From Mucilaginibacter kameinonensis (GTDB lineage: Bacteria > Bacteroidota > Bacteroidia > Sphingobacteriales > Sphingobacteriaceae), in assembly GCF_003675385.1 (NCBI RefSeq), contig NZ_RCWZ01000004.1:868001-932000 (forward strand): DNA of 64,000 bases, in the 5' to 3' direction. Position 1 is the first letter of the stretch; each line of letters opens with the position of its first letter. The notes beneath the pieces were generated by a model. The model worked only from the letters and a program-made list of their open reading frames with translations. It was not told the DNA's origin and did no database searches. Positions 44,882 to 52,800 of this stretch are shown here, piece by piece. A program made the translations under genes and the position numbers.

Positions 44882-44894
44882 AAGCAAGGGTAAG

Positions 44895-45104
44895 TTAACG
44901 CCTGCTGTTATCCCTGAAATTTTGAGTGCGTACGGCAATTTGCTCTAAAGTAAGCTCACCGTATTTTTTAGCGCGATCTGCCCATTCAGGGGCATTGTCA
45001 ACCAGGTTATCGATGATCGATTTACCGTCCGGTCCTTTTTTGGTTACGTAATTTATGCCGTAAGCAACTGCAGCACCTATAGCAAGAGTTTTGATAAAGC
45101 CCAT
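44895..45104 (-). CDS. Small YtxH-like hypothetical protein
   Basis: A 69-aa protein with a hydrophobic glycine/alanine N-terminus (MGFIKTLAIGAAVAYGINYVTKK) and a polar helical remainder (DGKSIIDNLVDNAPEWADRAKKYGELTLEQIAVR). The layout resembles YtxH-type stress-related small proteins with a membrane-associated N-terminus. No catalytic residues. It is likely co-transcribed with the downstream SGNH hydrolase. Confidence 0.65.
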   Translation of the reverse strand: MGFIKTLAIGAAVAYGINYVTKKGPDGKSIIDNLVDNAPEWADRAKKYGELTLEQIAVRTQNFRDNSRR

Positions 45105-45171
45105 TTTAATTTTCTTTTCTGATATATGACAATGATAATGCCAGTTTGTTACCCGGTTTACTAAAAGCTTC

Positions 45172-45179
45172 TATATTTG
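45172..45179 (+). promoter_or_regulatory. -7 box for the YdcF family gene
   Basis: TATATTTG is a perfect TAnnTTTG box 27 bases before the ATG at 45206, supporting that start over an upstream in-frame TTG at 45146. Confidence 0.5.
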
Positions 45180-45205
45180 AAGTACTTAAACACAATAGCC
45201 ACAAT

Positions 45206-45955
45206 ATGTTTTTTATATTTTCAAAAGTGCTTTCATTTATAATGAACCTGCTTTTATGGGTATTTGCATTTTTACTGATAGCCCTTTTTTCAAAGAACGT
45301 AAAACGTAAACGGAAATTTTTGCTTATCGGTATTATTGCACTTTATATTTTCTCCAACCCGCTGGTAATTAACTTTGTAAGCTGGTGCTGGGATATCAGG
45401 GAAATAAATGTACCGGCAGACAAAAAATATACTTGTGCTATTGTGCTGGGCGGTTTCAGCTCGGATGATGGCAACGGCGGAGGCTTTTTTAACGCTGCTG
45501 CTGATAGGTTTATCCAGGGTGTACGGTTACAAAAAACCGGCCAGGTTAGCCATATTTTGGTAACAGGAGGAAACGGTCTTTTGATGCCTTCGGCATTCAG
45601 GGAGGGCGATTGGACAAGGGAGCAACTTAGGGAAATGCAGGTACCCGACAGTTGTATACTTAGCGAATCCAAATCGCGTAACACCATCGAGAATGCTGCA
45701 TTTTCAAAAGTAGTACTGCAACAGCACAAACTTAAAGGCCCCTATTTGTTGGTTACCTCGGCGTTTCACATGCGCCGCTCTATGATGATATTTAAAAAGC
45801 AAGGGGTTGATGTTATCGCGTACCCATGCAATTTTTCCAGCCGGAGATTTGCCGTATCATTCGATGACTTCCTGCCCAATGCCGGCGCCCTGGCCGGTTG
45901 GGGAACGTACATAAAAGAAGCCATCGGCTACGTGGTAACCCGCTATTTTAAATGA
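45206..45955 (+). CDS. YdcF family (DUF218) membrane protein
   Basis: 249 aa from ATG 45206 (MFFIFSKVLSFIMNLLLWVF). Two membrane helices occupy the first 65 residues (FIMNLLLWVFAFLLIALF; FLLIGIIALYIFSNPLVI). The DUF218 domain follows, with AIVLGGFSSDDGNGG, ILVTGGNG, ILSESKSRNTIENA and VTSAFHMRRSMMIFKKQG. This matches the ElyC/SanA/YdcF group linked to envelope integrity and cell-wall lipid carrier use in E. coli. The role here is inferred by family only. The C-terminus ends against the convergent small gene at 45956. Confidence 0.9.
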   Translation: MFFIFSKVLSFIMNLLLWVFAFLLIALFSKNVKRKRKFLLIGIIALYIFSNPLVINFVSWCWDIREINVPADKKYTCAIVLGGFSSDDGNGGGFFNAAADRFIQGVRLQKTGQVSHILVTGGNGLLMPSAFREGDWTREQLREMQVPDSCILSESKSRNTIENAAFSKVVLQQHKLKGPYLLVTSAFHMRRSMMIFKKQGVDVIAYPCNFSSRRFAVSFDDFLPNAGALAGWGTYIKEAIGYVVTRYFK

Positions 45956-46180
45956 TCAGCCATGCTTTAGCTGACTGGGTACAATTATTTTAGCATCGCG
46001 CTTATTATGCTTATTCCAGTTGGCAATATCAACCAAACCCGGCGGAGTTTGATAATGATCCGGATTGGCACCGCATCTCACTATAAATTTACCCTTGGCC
46101 TGTGCAATTACAGGTCTGCTGCCGCAAATGATGCAAGGCTCGCAAAAAATTGATACCTGAATTTTAATTGGTTTGCTCAT
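45956..46180 (-). CDS. Small zinc-ribbon-like protein (Lar-like pattern)
   Basis: A 74-aa protein containing CEPCIICGSRPVI (about 13-25) and VRCGANPDHYQTP (about 34-46), followed by ANWNKHNK. The order CxxCG...C...WN resembles the zinc-binding fold of Lar restriction-alleviation proteins (CPFCG...C...WNxR). No restriction genes are nearby, so function cannot be inferred from context. The Cys set suggests metal binding. Confidence 0.55.
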   Translation of the reverse strand: MSKPIKIQVSIFCEPCIICGSRPVIAQAKGKFIVRCGANPDHYQTPPGLVDIANWNKHNKRDAKIIVPSQLKHG

Positions 46181-46249
46181 AATTTAAAACTAAGGTGCCA
46201 CCAATCGGCCGAAAATTCAATACCAAGTAGTTGGTATTTTTAGTAGCAA

Positions 46250-47254
46250 CTACCGTTTGGCCTTTTTTAAAGGCTGATGCATCATCAGTTGTTCAATATC
46301 TTTTGCAACAGCTCCCGGTTCCATGGCAAACTGAAGATATAAAAACCGTTCGCCGGGTATTACCACGTCGGTACCATCATCCTTTATCTCCATATTAAGC
46401 TTTCGGTACGTAAAATAGGGCTTAGGCCCTCTGATGGCAGTTAACACAGCTGTTTCGTCCCAACTGTTACGGCCTATTGTATTTTTATCCCTGTCCAGCG
46501 CAATCTGAAAGGCATCCTTTATCGGGCTATTTTGTATCGAATAATTATGGGTGAGCTTAATTCCTGTCAGGATCTTTTCGCCTATTTCAAAACCGCTTAG
46601 GGTTATCGGCGTAGGCCAGTTTTTAAATACCTCCTGCGCCGAAGCTGCATCTACATTTACATTATACTCGCTAAATGTTTTACCATCAGCACCTATGCCG
46701 GTAGCCATAGATACCAGGTTTTTCACTTTCTGTTTTACCAGCTGCACTCCCGTTAACTTGCTGTATTTATCAGCTCCTGAACGAAGCAGATCGGCCAGGT
46801 TGGTAAAAAAACCTACCGAAATAATGGTTACACTGCCATCGGCCTGGCTTGCCAGTATTTTGCGATAAAGCGACACCGCCTCAACTGCCTGGCTGTTTGA
46901 TTTAATTTTATGCGGATATCCGGCTATGATAGCTTGTGCCCATCGTTGCGCGCAGTCTTTATTGGGTTTATCTTTTTTTACAATCCCTATCGGGATATCG
47001 GGCCTGCCAAAATAAGTATTGATCACGCTGATGGTTGGCGCGGTGGTTTCAAAAGCATTGCATGATATCGTTGCTAAGATTTTTGCCTCCCCTTTATCGG
47101 CAAAGGCATGCAGCAATGCCATCGCCCCTACATCGTCATAATCGCCGGCAATATCAGTATCAAAAATAACAGGGATCGGATTGTGTTTTTGCGCTTTGGA
47201 AAAGCTCAACGTAAAAAATAATAGCAAGGTGAGGGATGCTGATCTAAGGTTCAT
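46250..47254 (-). CDS. Secreted nucleoside hydrolase family protein
   Basis: 334 aa with a signal peptide (MNLRSASLTLLLFFTLSFSKAQ). The ribohydrolase core begins IPVIFDTDIAGDYDDVGAMALLHAFAD, carrying the DxDxxxDxxD calcium-binding motif of inosine/uridine-preferring hydrolases, and has VTIISVGFFTNLADLLRS and WDETAVLTAIRG near the C-terminus (Asp ligand). It probably releases bases from nucleosides in the periplasm; substrates other than ribonucleosides are possible. It stands alone, with a 237-base gap to its left neighbour. Confidence 0.88.
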   Translation of the reverse strand: MNLRSASLTLLLFFTLSFSKAQKHNPIPVIFDTDIAGDYDDVGAMALLHAFADKGEAKILATISCNAFETTAPTISVINTYFGRPDIPIGIVKKDKPNKDCAQRWAQAIIAGYPHKIKSNSQAVEAVSLYRKILASQADGSVTIISVGFFTNLADLLRSGADKYSKLTGVQLVKQKVKNLVSMATGIGADGKTFSEYNVNVDAASAQEVFKNWPTPITLSGFEIGEKILTGIKLTHNYSIQNSPIKDAFQIALDRDKNTIGRNSWDETAVLTAIRGPKPYFTYRKLNMEIKDDGTDVVIPGERFLYLQFAMEPGAVAKDIEQLMMHQPLKKAKR

Positions 47255-47470
47255 TTTTTACAATAAAATTTTTAGGCAGATACTATTAATAATTGGTTAT
47301 TAACAAGTTACGATACTATAAATCTAAGAAATTAATTCGCATTTATTAAAATGATTATTCTAATCAATTAATATTAAATGCGCGGTAAAAAGAAAAATAT
47401 AGATCCCGCCCCGAATTATTTAAAGAGCCATGTTATGCATTTGCAGTTATGGATTGTGTTCTTTAGCTAA

Positions 47471-47493
47471 GTCCCTCGTCGGGGTGCTTTTTT
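47471..47493 (+). terminator. Possible plus-strand terminator without an obvious gene
   Basis: GTCCC, then TCGTC, then GGGGT (two wobble pairs), then GCTTTTTT. The T run follows on the plus strand, yet no plus-strand gene precedes it; the preceding 200 bases are AT-rich. Confidence 0.35.
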
Positions 47494-47791
47494 AATCTCT
47501 TATCATCATATTAAATTGATTTTCGATTGTAGTTTTTTTTGTATCTAAAATTTGTCTTAAATGCTGCATGTTAACTATAGCCGCAGAAAGTTCATTAACC
47601 CCGACGCTATCTATAAGAAATTGTACGTGACCTTGAATAAGGAGTATTGAAAACTTGACATTTTTAGTCATCCCAAATGAAAACTTCAAATTATATTTCG
47701 ACGTGGAGTCTTGATAGCAAAACTTTTCATAAAATTTGTTCTTATTGAGGTTGGTTAAAATCGGTTGTATTTCCTGTTGCGAGTAGTGCAT
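47492..47791 (-). CDS. Hypothetical protein
   Basis: A 99-aa protein: MHYSQQEIQPILTNLNKNKF, then strands FCYQDSTSKYNLKFSFG and NVKFSILLIQGHVQFLIDS, then a helix ELSAAIVNMQHLRQILDTKKT. The alternating beta and helical pattern looks like a small folded domain, but no family is recognised and there is no signal peptide. The gene is AT-rich. No operon partner. Confidence 0.5.
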   Translation of the reverse strand: MHYSQQEIQPILTNLNKNKFYEKFCYQDSTSKYNLKFSFGMTKNVKFSILLIQGHVQFLIDSVGVNELSAAIVNMQHLRQILDTKKTTIENQFNMMIRD

Positions 47792-48005
47792 GGAGATAGA
47801 TTTTAAACAAGGTAGGAATATTTTTGCGCAAAATAAGCTTTGTGAACTTTCTTTTTAGGATAGGATATTATATCTTAAGGCAGTTAATTAAATTCAAATT
47901 CAACTTCAGGAATTCCTAAAAGGCTGCGATGGCTTTTTAAAGGTTAATTATCACATTATTTGACTACTTTGGCAGGTATTAATTTATAACGAACTCGCTA
48001 AACAA

Positions 48006-48743
48006 ATGACTTATTGCCTGGGAATTAAAGTTAAAGAGGGATTGCTGGCCATTGCCGACACCCGCATAACTTCGGGGACCGATACTACTGTAAAAAAGAA
48101 GATCACTATAGAACAAAAAGATCACTTCTCGCTGTTTATCATGACAAGTGGTTTGCGCTCGGTACGCGATAAGGCCGTGATCTATTTTAATGAACTCCTG
48201 GAAACAGCCGAGTTCAACAAAATGTACAAAGCCGTAAATGCCTTTGGCGAACAGGTGAAACGCGCTGCCCAGGAAGATAAGGAATCGCTTGATGCCTCTG
48301 GACTGCGATTTGACCTGAATACCATCATAGGCGGGCAATTACGCGATGACGATGAGCACAAGCTGTTTTTGCTTTATCCCGAAGGGAATTGGGTAGAGTT
48401 GGGACAAGGTGCGCCTTATGTGGTTATCGGCAATTCTGGCCATGGCAAGGCTATCCTTAACCGGATCCTTGATGAAGATTCGAGCCTGAAACTGGCTTTG
48501 AAAACAGGCTTCCTTTCGTTCGATTCGACAAGGGTGAGTTCAAACAATGTGGATTTCCCTATAGATGTGGCTGTCTATAAAAAAGACAGCTTCAATATTG
48601 TTGAGCAGCGCTATAACAAGCAAGACCTGGAACACATCTCGACCCAATGGGCCGAAGAGCTGAAGCTTGCCCTCGACCATATATCGGAAGACTGGATGGA
48701 CGCGACATTTAACAAATTAGAAAAAATAAAAACAGAAAGCTGA
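48006..48743 (+). CDS. Anbu-type proteasome-like protease
   Basis: A 245-aa Ntn-hydrolase of the Anbu (ancestral beta subunit) group. After Met removal, the nucleophile would be Thr1 (MTYCLGIKVKEGLLAIADTR), with Asp17 and a Lys cluster at 29-31 in the positions used by proteasome subunits. Further strands (FSLFIMTSGLRSVRDKAVIYF; PYVVIGNSGHGKAIL) follow the fold. In other bacteria Anbu lies in an operon with a transglutaminase, an alpha-E protein and a circularly permuted ATP-grasp protein, suggested to make and process a peptide. Here only the transglutaminase follows, 4 bases downstream. Confidence 0.9.
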   Translation: MTYCLGIKVKEGLLAIADTRITSGTDTTVKKKITIEQKDHFSLFIMTSGLRSVRDKAVIYFNELLETAEFNKMYKAVNAFGEQVKRAAQEDKESLDASGLRFDLNTIIGGQLRDDDEHKLFLLYPEGNWVELGQGAPYVVIGNSGHGKAILNRILDEDSSLKLALKTGFLSFDSTRVSSNNVDFPIDVAVYKKDSFNIVEQRYNKQDLEHISTQWAEELKLALDHISEDWMDATFNKLEKIKTES

Positions 48744-48747
48744 TAAC

Positions 48748-49596
48748 ATGAAATTCGATGTGTTTTCCCAAATGGAATATGTGGTGCGGTCGCCCGGCAC
48801 ATTGATTTTAAACATACATGCATTACGCAGCCCTAATCAAACCATACTAAGCGAAGAATTTAGCTTAGAGCCTTACATTAAGTTTGAAGAACTGCAAACC
48901 TTGCAGGGCGAAAACCGTTTGGTTCGCTTTGATGTGAGTGCAGATACACCCGATATTAAAGTCACTTACAAGGCAGTAGTTGATAATTGCTATGAAGTAA
49001 CCGATTTTAGCGAGCTACAGGAAACCCACGTTTCGGAACTGCCTTCGCCGGTGCTGCCATATCTTAACCCGAGTAGATATTGCCAGTCGGACAAGTTATA
49101 TCGCCTTGCGCATAACATGTTTGGGCATATAACCAACCCTTTTGAACAGGTAGTTGAATTAACCAACTGGATCCATAAAAACGTGCAGTATTTAAGTGGT
49201 TCAACTAATTCACAAACATCAGCTTTCGATACAGTGACCGAGCAGGCTGGTGTTTGCCGGGACTTCGCGCATTTAGGTATAGCCCTTTGCCGCGCTTTGA
49301 CTATTCCGGCAAGATATTTTACAGGTTATGCCTATCATCTCAAACCTGCTGACTTTCATGCCTGCTTTGAGGCATATCTTGGCGGCAAATGGATCTTGTT
49401 TGACGCTACACGGCTGGTGCCATTAAACGGCCTGGTCAAAATAGCCACCGGTCATGATGCCGCAGACTCGGCCATAGCCAACATTTTTGGCGACGTTACC
49501 TTTACAACCATGCAGGTAAGCTGCGAACTGGCCGAAGACGGCTTTGAGCCATTTTATTACGTTGATGGTGAGTTTAAAGGATTGTCGTATTTGTAA
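48748..49596 (+). CDS. Transglutaminase-like protein of the Anbu operon
   Basis: A 282-aa protein with an N-terminal beta domain (1-105) and a C-terminal transglutaminase-like core. The catalytic triad is Cys170 (QAGVCRDFAHL), His204 (DFHACFEAY) and Asp219 (WILFDATRL). The N-terminal domain is the bacterial transglutaminase N-like type. The gene starts 4 bases after the Anbu stop, so the two are translated from one mRNA. The cysteine chemistry could be proteolytic or cross-linking. The gene is followed by 385 bases with only repeats. Confidence 0.9.
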   Translation: MKFDVFSQMEYVVRSPGTLILNIHALRSPNQTILSEEFSLEPYIKFEELQTLQGENRLVRFDVSADTPDIKVTYKAVVDNCYEVTDFSELQETHVSELPSPVLPYLNPSRYCQSDKLYRLAHNMFGHITNPFEQVVELTNWIHKNVQYLSGSTNSQTSAFDTVTEQAGVCRDFAHLGIALCRALTIPARYFTGYAYHLKPADFHACFEAYLGGKWILFDATRLVPLNGLVKIATGHDAADSAIANIFGDVTFTTMQVSCELAEDGFEPFYYVDGEFKGLSYL

Positions 49597-49626
49597 AAGG
49601 AAAGCACTGTAAACCGTCTATCTATT

Positions 49627-49713
49627 TGTCATCCTGAGCGACAGCGAAGGATCTTCTTCAGTAGACAAAGTCGCTGTACAGAGCGAAGAAGATGCTTCGT
49701 ACCTCAGCATGGC
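49627..49713. repeat. Imperfect palindromic repeat (family C)
   Basis: TGTCATCCTGAG at the left and CTCAGCATGGCA at the right are near-complementary (10 of 12). Inner arms GAAGGATCTTCTTC and GAAGAAGATGCTTC also pair. It is the first of two adjacent palindromes downstream of the transglutaminase gene. Confidence 0.6.
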
Positions 49714-49737
49714 AAAACTAAAAAGAGGGTGTCGAAA

Positions 49738-49895
49738 ATGTCATTTCGATAGAGCAGCGGTTAGATTGATATGCAGGGGCGAAAGAGAAGTCTTATACGC
49801 CTTGCATAAACGCTAAACATACTTTAAAGCAGGATGTATAAGATTTCTCCTCACGGCTACCACACATTCCTCTGTCTGTTCGTCAGAAATGACAT
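49738..49895. repeat. Long imperfect palindromic repeat (family C-like)
   Basis: ATGTCATTTC (49738-49747) and its exact reverse complement (49886-49895) bound inner arms GAGAAGTCTTATACGC and GTATAAGATTTCTC. With the preceding palindrome it fills the 385-base gap between the convergent transglutaminase and TMEM220-like genes. No gene is seen in this gap. Confidence 0.6.
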
Positions 49896-49981
49896 CGCTT
49901 ATTTATTTAAGATTTGATTTAAAAATAACCTATGCAGTAGTTTTTCGAAGATGTTGAAGAAGGCTATCTAACAATCCTTTT

Positions 49982-50386
49982 TTACTTCTTCCCTTTTTTC
50001 TTAACCAATACTTTTTTGCGCTCTTTCACCGCATACACCCAATTGGCCCCCAGTACCGCTATACAGATCACTAATCCAAAAAACTCACGTACTTCTTCAA
50101 CCCATGGCTTTTCGGCTTTCATGGTTTCAACAAGGCTTTCGGCGTGGTGATTTTCAAACCAGTCTATGAGGCCATTATTGTCAAATATTTTATAAATAGC
50201 ATAGCCTGTAAAAACGGCGATGCCTACCGCATATCCTATTGGATAAAATTCCTTCTTAGCTGCAAGGTAGCAGAACCAGGCGCAATACAAATAAATAGGC
50301 ATCCAAAGGTATGGGTCGGGATCATTATACTGTAAACCCGCGAAAATGATAAAAAGTACAACCCATACAATGTTGAAGATTTTCAT
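49982..50386 (-). CDS. TMEM220-like small membrane protein
   Basis: A 134-aa protein with three to four membrane helices: IVWVVLFIIFAGLQ, PYLWMPIYLYCAWFCYLAA, YPIGYAVGIAVFTGYAIY and FFGLVICIAVLGANWVYAV. The N-terminal QYNDPDPYLWMPIYLY signature matches the transmembrane protein 220 family shared with animals. It ends in a Lys-rich tail. Function is unknown. Confidence 0.8.
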   Translation of the reverse strand: MKIFNIVWVVLFIIFAGLQYNDPDPYLWMPIYLYCAWFCYLAAKKEFYPIGYAVGIAVFTGYAIYKIFDNNGLIDWFENHHAESLVETMKAEKPWVEEVREFFGLVICIAVLGANWVYAVKERKKVLVKKKGKK

Positions 50387-50624
50387 AAGTAAAAAGCAAT
50401 TGCAATAATTTATACTGGTTTCGGCGCCTAATATGCAGGTTAAGCAAGGCTAAATATAGGAAAATATGTTTCGGTTTTTATAGGCAAAAAACAATTGAAA
50501 ATTTTCAATTCTAATGTTAAGCCTCCGCCTGCTTAACATTAATTAAACATTGTTCAAACATTTTTTCAGATATCGCACTTCATCCTTTATAGCTTTCTGC
50601 AGCCCATCCTTATATAGCTAAAAT

Positions 50625-52070
50625 ATGAGCTCAACAAATACCTATTTTAATAAACAACGACTCCGAAAATTTATAACTGCAGCCTCCGCTCTTTTGATCT
50701 TGATATTTATTTGCGCAAAGAGCGCCCATGCCCAGGTTAATATATTTGATGTACGTAAGATACAAGATACCACCACCCGCTTTTCGGATCCGGTAAAAAA
50801 GAAACGCTTTGGCCGGGCTGTTCTTGAGCTTGGCATTGCCGAACTTACGCCGTGGACATATGACCGCTATATTGCCAAAGCCGATTATGCCCGCATTTCC
50901 TGGAAAACGGCAGGACACAATTTAAATCCCACAAGCTGGACATGGGATAACGATCCTTTTCAAACCAACCAATTTGGCCATCCCTATCATGGAAGCATGT
51001 TTTACAGCGCTTTTCGTACCAATGGTTACAGCTTCTGGCAATCAGTTCCGGCTACTATGGCCGGCAGTTACCTGTGGGAAACTTTTGCTGAAAACCAGGC
51101 TCCTGCCCCTAATGATTTTATCAATACCAGTTTTGGAGGCATCGTATTGGGTGAGATGACCTATCGCCTTTCAAACAAGATCATTAATAATCATCGCCGG
51201 GGTTTTAAACGACAGGCGAGCGAGGTACTTGGTTTCCTGGTGAACCCCATGAACGGGCTCAACCGCATTATTGACGGTAAATGGGGAAAGGTTGTTGGTA
51301 TGGCTGATAAATCACATGATGACTCATCAAAAGTAAGCGCCGAATTTGACCTGGGCGCACGTAGGTTTAACAGCAAAAACCAGGGATTGTTAACTCACGG
51401 ACGCTTTGGCTGGTTTGGCAGGGCTAAGCTGCTTTACGGTTCGCCGAATGAAAACCTGCATACCCCATTCAGCAATATCTCTATCACCGCCGAATTTGGT
51501 AAGGATGACAGCAGCGCGGTTAATGTGGTCAGCGTTTATGGTTCCCTTGCTGGATGGGATATGTCCATGTCGGATAAGGTAGAAAACCTGATCATCATAT
51601 CGGCCAATTATGATTATATACGTAACGCGGCCTTTTTTTACGGGGGACAAAGCGTAAAGGCCAATTTAATATCGGAGTTTAAATTATTGAATGGCTTTAA
51701 AGTGAACACTGCCGTGGGTGCAGGTTTTATTCTGTTAGGGGCCGCGCCTGACCCTTATTTGTACCGGGGACGGAATTATGATTACGGCTCCGGGTTCGCC
51801 GTAAATGGGAGTGCGGGGTTCAGCATCAGCGATAAATTTTATTACAGTATCAATTATCGTGGCGGGTGGTTGTTAACAATTAACGGAAACAAATCACATT
51901 ACTTTTTACATACTTTAACCAGTGAACTTAATTTCCGGGTATATAAAGATCTGTCCATAGGTGCGGAGCCAGGGTATTTCAGGCTGGAAGGAAACTACAA
52001 AAATCATCCCGACGTAGATAAAACGTATCCGTATTTGCGGGTTTCAACGCGGTACAGGGTTAACCTTTAA
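50625..52070 (+). CDS. DUF3943 outer-membrane protein
   Basis: 481 aa with a signal peptide (about 1-36, ending KSAHAQ). The N-terminal mature part has the DUF3943 hallmark: PFQTNQFGHPYHGSMFYSAFRTNGYSFWQSVPATMAGSYLWE (about 112-153). The C-terminal half has alternating aromatic beta strands (FFYGGQSVKANLISEF; FYYSINYRGGWLLTI; TYPYLRVSTRYRVNL), and the terminal aromatic-rich strand suggests an outer-membrane barrel. Function unknown. Its 3' end faces the SAM riboswitch transcript, which would run antisense into it. Confidence 0.85.
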   Translation: MSSTNTYFNKQRLRKFITAASALLILIFICAKSAHAQVNIFDVRKIQDTTTRFSDPVKKKRFGRAVLELGIAELTPWTYDRYIAKADYARISWKTAGHNLNPTSWTWDNDPFQTNQFGHPYHGSMFYSAFRTNGYSFWQSVPATMAGSYLWETFAENQAPAPNDFINTSFGGIVLGEMTYRLSNKIINNHRRGFKRQASEVLGFLVNPMNGLNRIIDGKWGKVVGMADKSHDDSSKVSAEFDLGARRFNSKNQGLLTHGRFGWFGRAKLLYGSPNENLHTPFSNISITAEFGKDDSSAVNVVSVYGSLAGWDMSMSDKVENLIIISANYDYIRNAAFFYGGQSVKANLISEFKLLNGFKVNTAVGAGFILLGAAPDPYLYRGRNYDYGSGFAVNGSAGFSISDKFYYSINYRGGWLLTINGNKSHYFLHTLTSELNFRVYKDLSIGAEPGYFRLEGNYKNHPDVDKTYPYLRVSTRYRVNL

Positions 52071-52101
52071 GTTATAAACAGGAAATGGTTGGAGAAATTT
52101 G

Positions 52102-52172
52102 ATGTCGCGGGCAGATTCGAACTGCCGTTTAGGGTATTGCGGACCCCCACCTATCCTCTCGGTCACGCGACT
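52102..52172 (-). tRNA. tRNA-Cys-like element (GCA), divergent
   Basis: Read on the minus strand, 71 bases fold as a cloverleaf. The acceptor AGTCGCG/CGCGACA has six pairs and an A1-A72 mismatch. The D arm is ACC/GGT with AG...GG in the loop, the anticodon arm is GGGGT-CCGCAAT-ACCCT, the variable loop has 4 bases, and the T arm is GGCAG-TTCGAAT-CTGCC. The anticodon reads GCA and base 73 is U, both identity features of tRNA-Cys. Deviations from a normal tRNA are C33 instead of U33, the A1-A72 mismatch and a weak D stem; no CCA is encoded, which is common in this phylum. It may be a decaying or specialised tRNA, and it lies 52 bases downstream of the SAM riboswitch. Confidence 0.6.
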
Positions 52173-52223
52173 TGAAAACTATAGAAAAAAATCACTTAAT
52201 CAGATCGGTTGTGGGGTGTAGAT

Positions 52224-52341
52224 ATAATTATCTCTCTCCCGTTTTGCACAGGAGCAGGAATTAGCACCTTTTACATTATGCGGATGTACAGGTTGCTAAG
52301 ACGTCTTTGGGCCTTTCCCTCAGTCTTTCTTGATAAGTTAT
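52224..52341 (-). promoter_or_regulatory. SAM-I (S-box) riboswitch aptamer
   Basis: On the minus strand the SAM-I core is complete: CTTATCAAGA, GAGGGA, GGCCC, GCAACC and GGTGCTAATTCC in order. P1 pairs ATAA-C-TTATC (52341-52332) with GATAATTAT (52232-52224). P2 pairs AAGAC with GTCTT around the kink-turn and pseudoknot elements, and P3 has GTACAT/ATGTA. SAM binding would normally switch off methionine or SAM genes. Here the next 150 bases have no ORF, only a tRNA-Cys-like element, and transcription would then run antisense to the DUF3943 gene. No clear intrinsic terminator is seen right after P1; a T7 run lies at 52184-52192. Confidence 0.95.
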
Positions 52342-52370
52342 AAAAGAACGCTTTGTCGTTGTTGACAGTG

Positions 52371-52378
52371 CAAATGTA
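52371..52378 (-). promoter_or_regulatory. -7 box of the SAM riboswitch transcript
   Basis: On the minus strand this reads TACATTTG, a TAnnTTTG match about 30 bases upstream of P1. The promoter therefore appears intact, although a -33 TTG is not evident. Confidence 0.5.
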
Positions 52379-52542
52379 ATAATTAATTATATAAATCCTA
52401 TAGTTTTAGTAGTTTAATTTTATTTCTCTTTGTTTTATATTGATTTTGAGGGAGATAAATTTAGGATGGGAGTAGTTGTGATGTCTTTTTCTTGATACAG
52501 GATAGCCATTAGACCATAAAAAGGAAGAACGCGGGCCGTGCG

Positions 52543-52660
52543 ATTCCCTCCTTGGGAGGGTGTAGGGAGGGGTTCAGCGAGATGCCGGTCATTGCAAAGA
52601 CGTGTAAGCCCGTCCCTGCCAATACGCAACCCTAACGCAACCCTCCCCGGGGGAGGGAAT
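52543..52660. repeat. G/C-rich imperfect palindrome (family D)
   Basis: ATTCCCTCCTTGGGAGGG at the left and CCCTCCCCGGGGGAGGGAAT at the right can pair, with further AGGGAGGGGTT and AACCCTCCCC complementarity. It lies in the gap between the riboswitch and the SDR gene and resembles dispersed palindromes in related genomes. Confidence 0.6.
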
Positions 52661-52800
52661 TTCCGATATCTTCACTTTGTTTTTTTGGTACTCCCCCACT
52701 AAAAAACTTAAACGGTCACCATTTAATCTGAAGTAGTCACCATAATTTTATTAGCTAACCATTGCACCTTTGTATTGTTAAAACATTAAAACACACCATA

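Noticed and set aside
52224-52341. Cobalamin or T-box element instead of SAM-I
   Set aside because: The conserved GAGGGA, GGCCC, GCAACC and GGTGCTAATTCC blocks fit SAM-I in order. There is no T-box sequence (TGGnACCGCG) and no B12 box.
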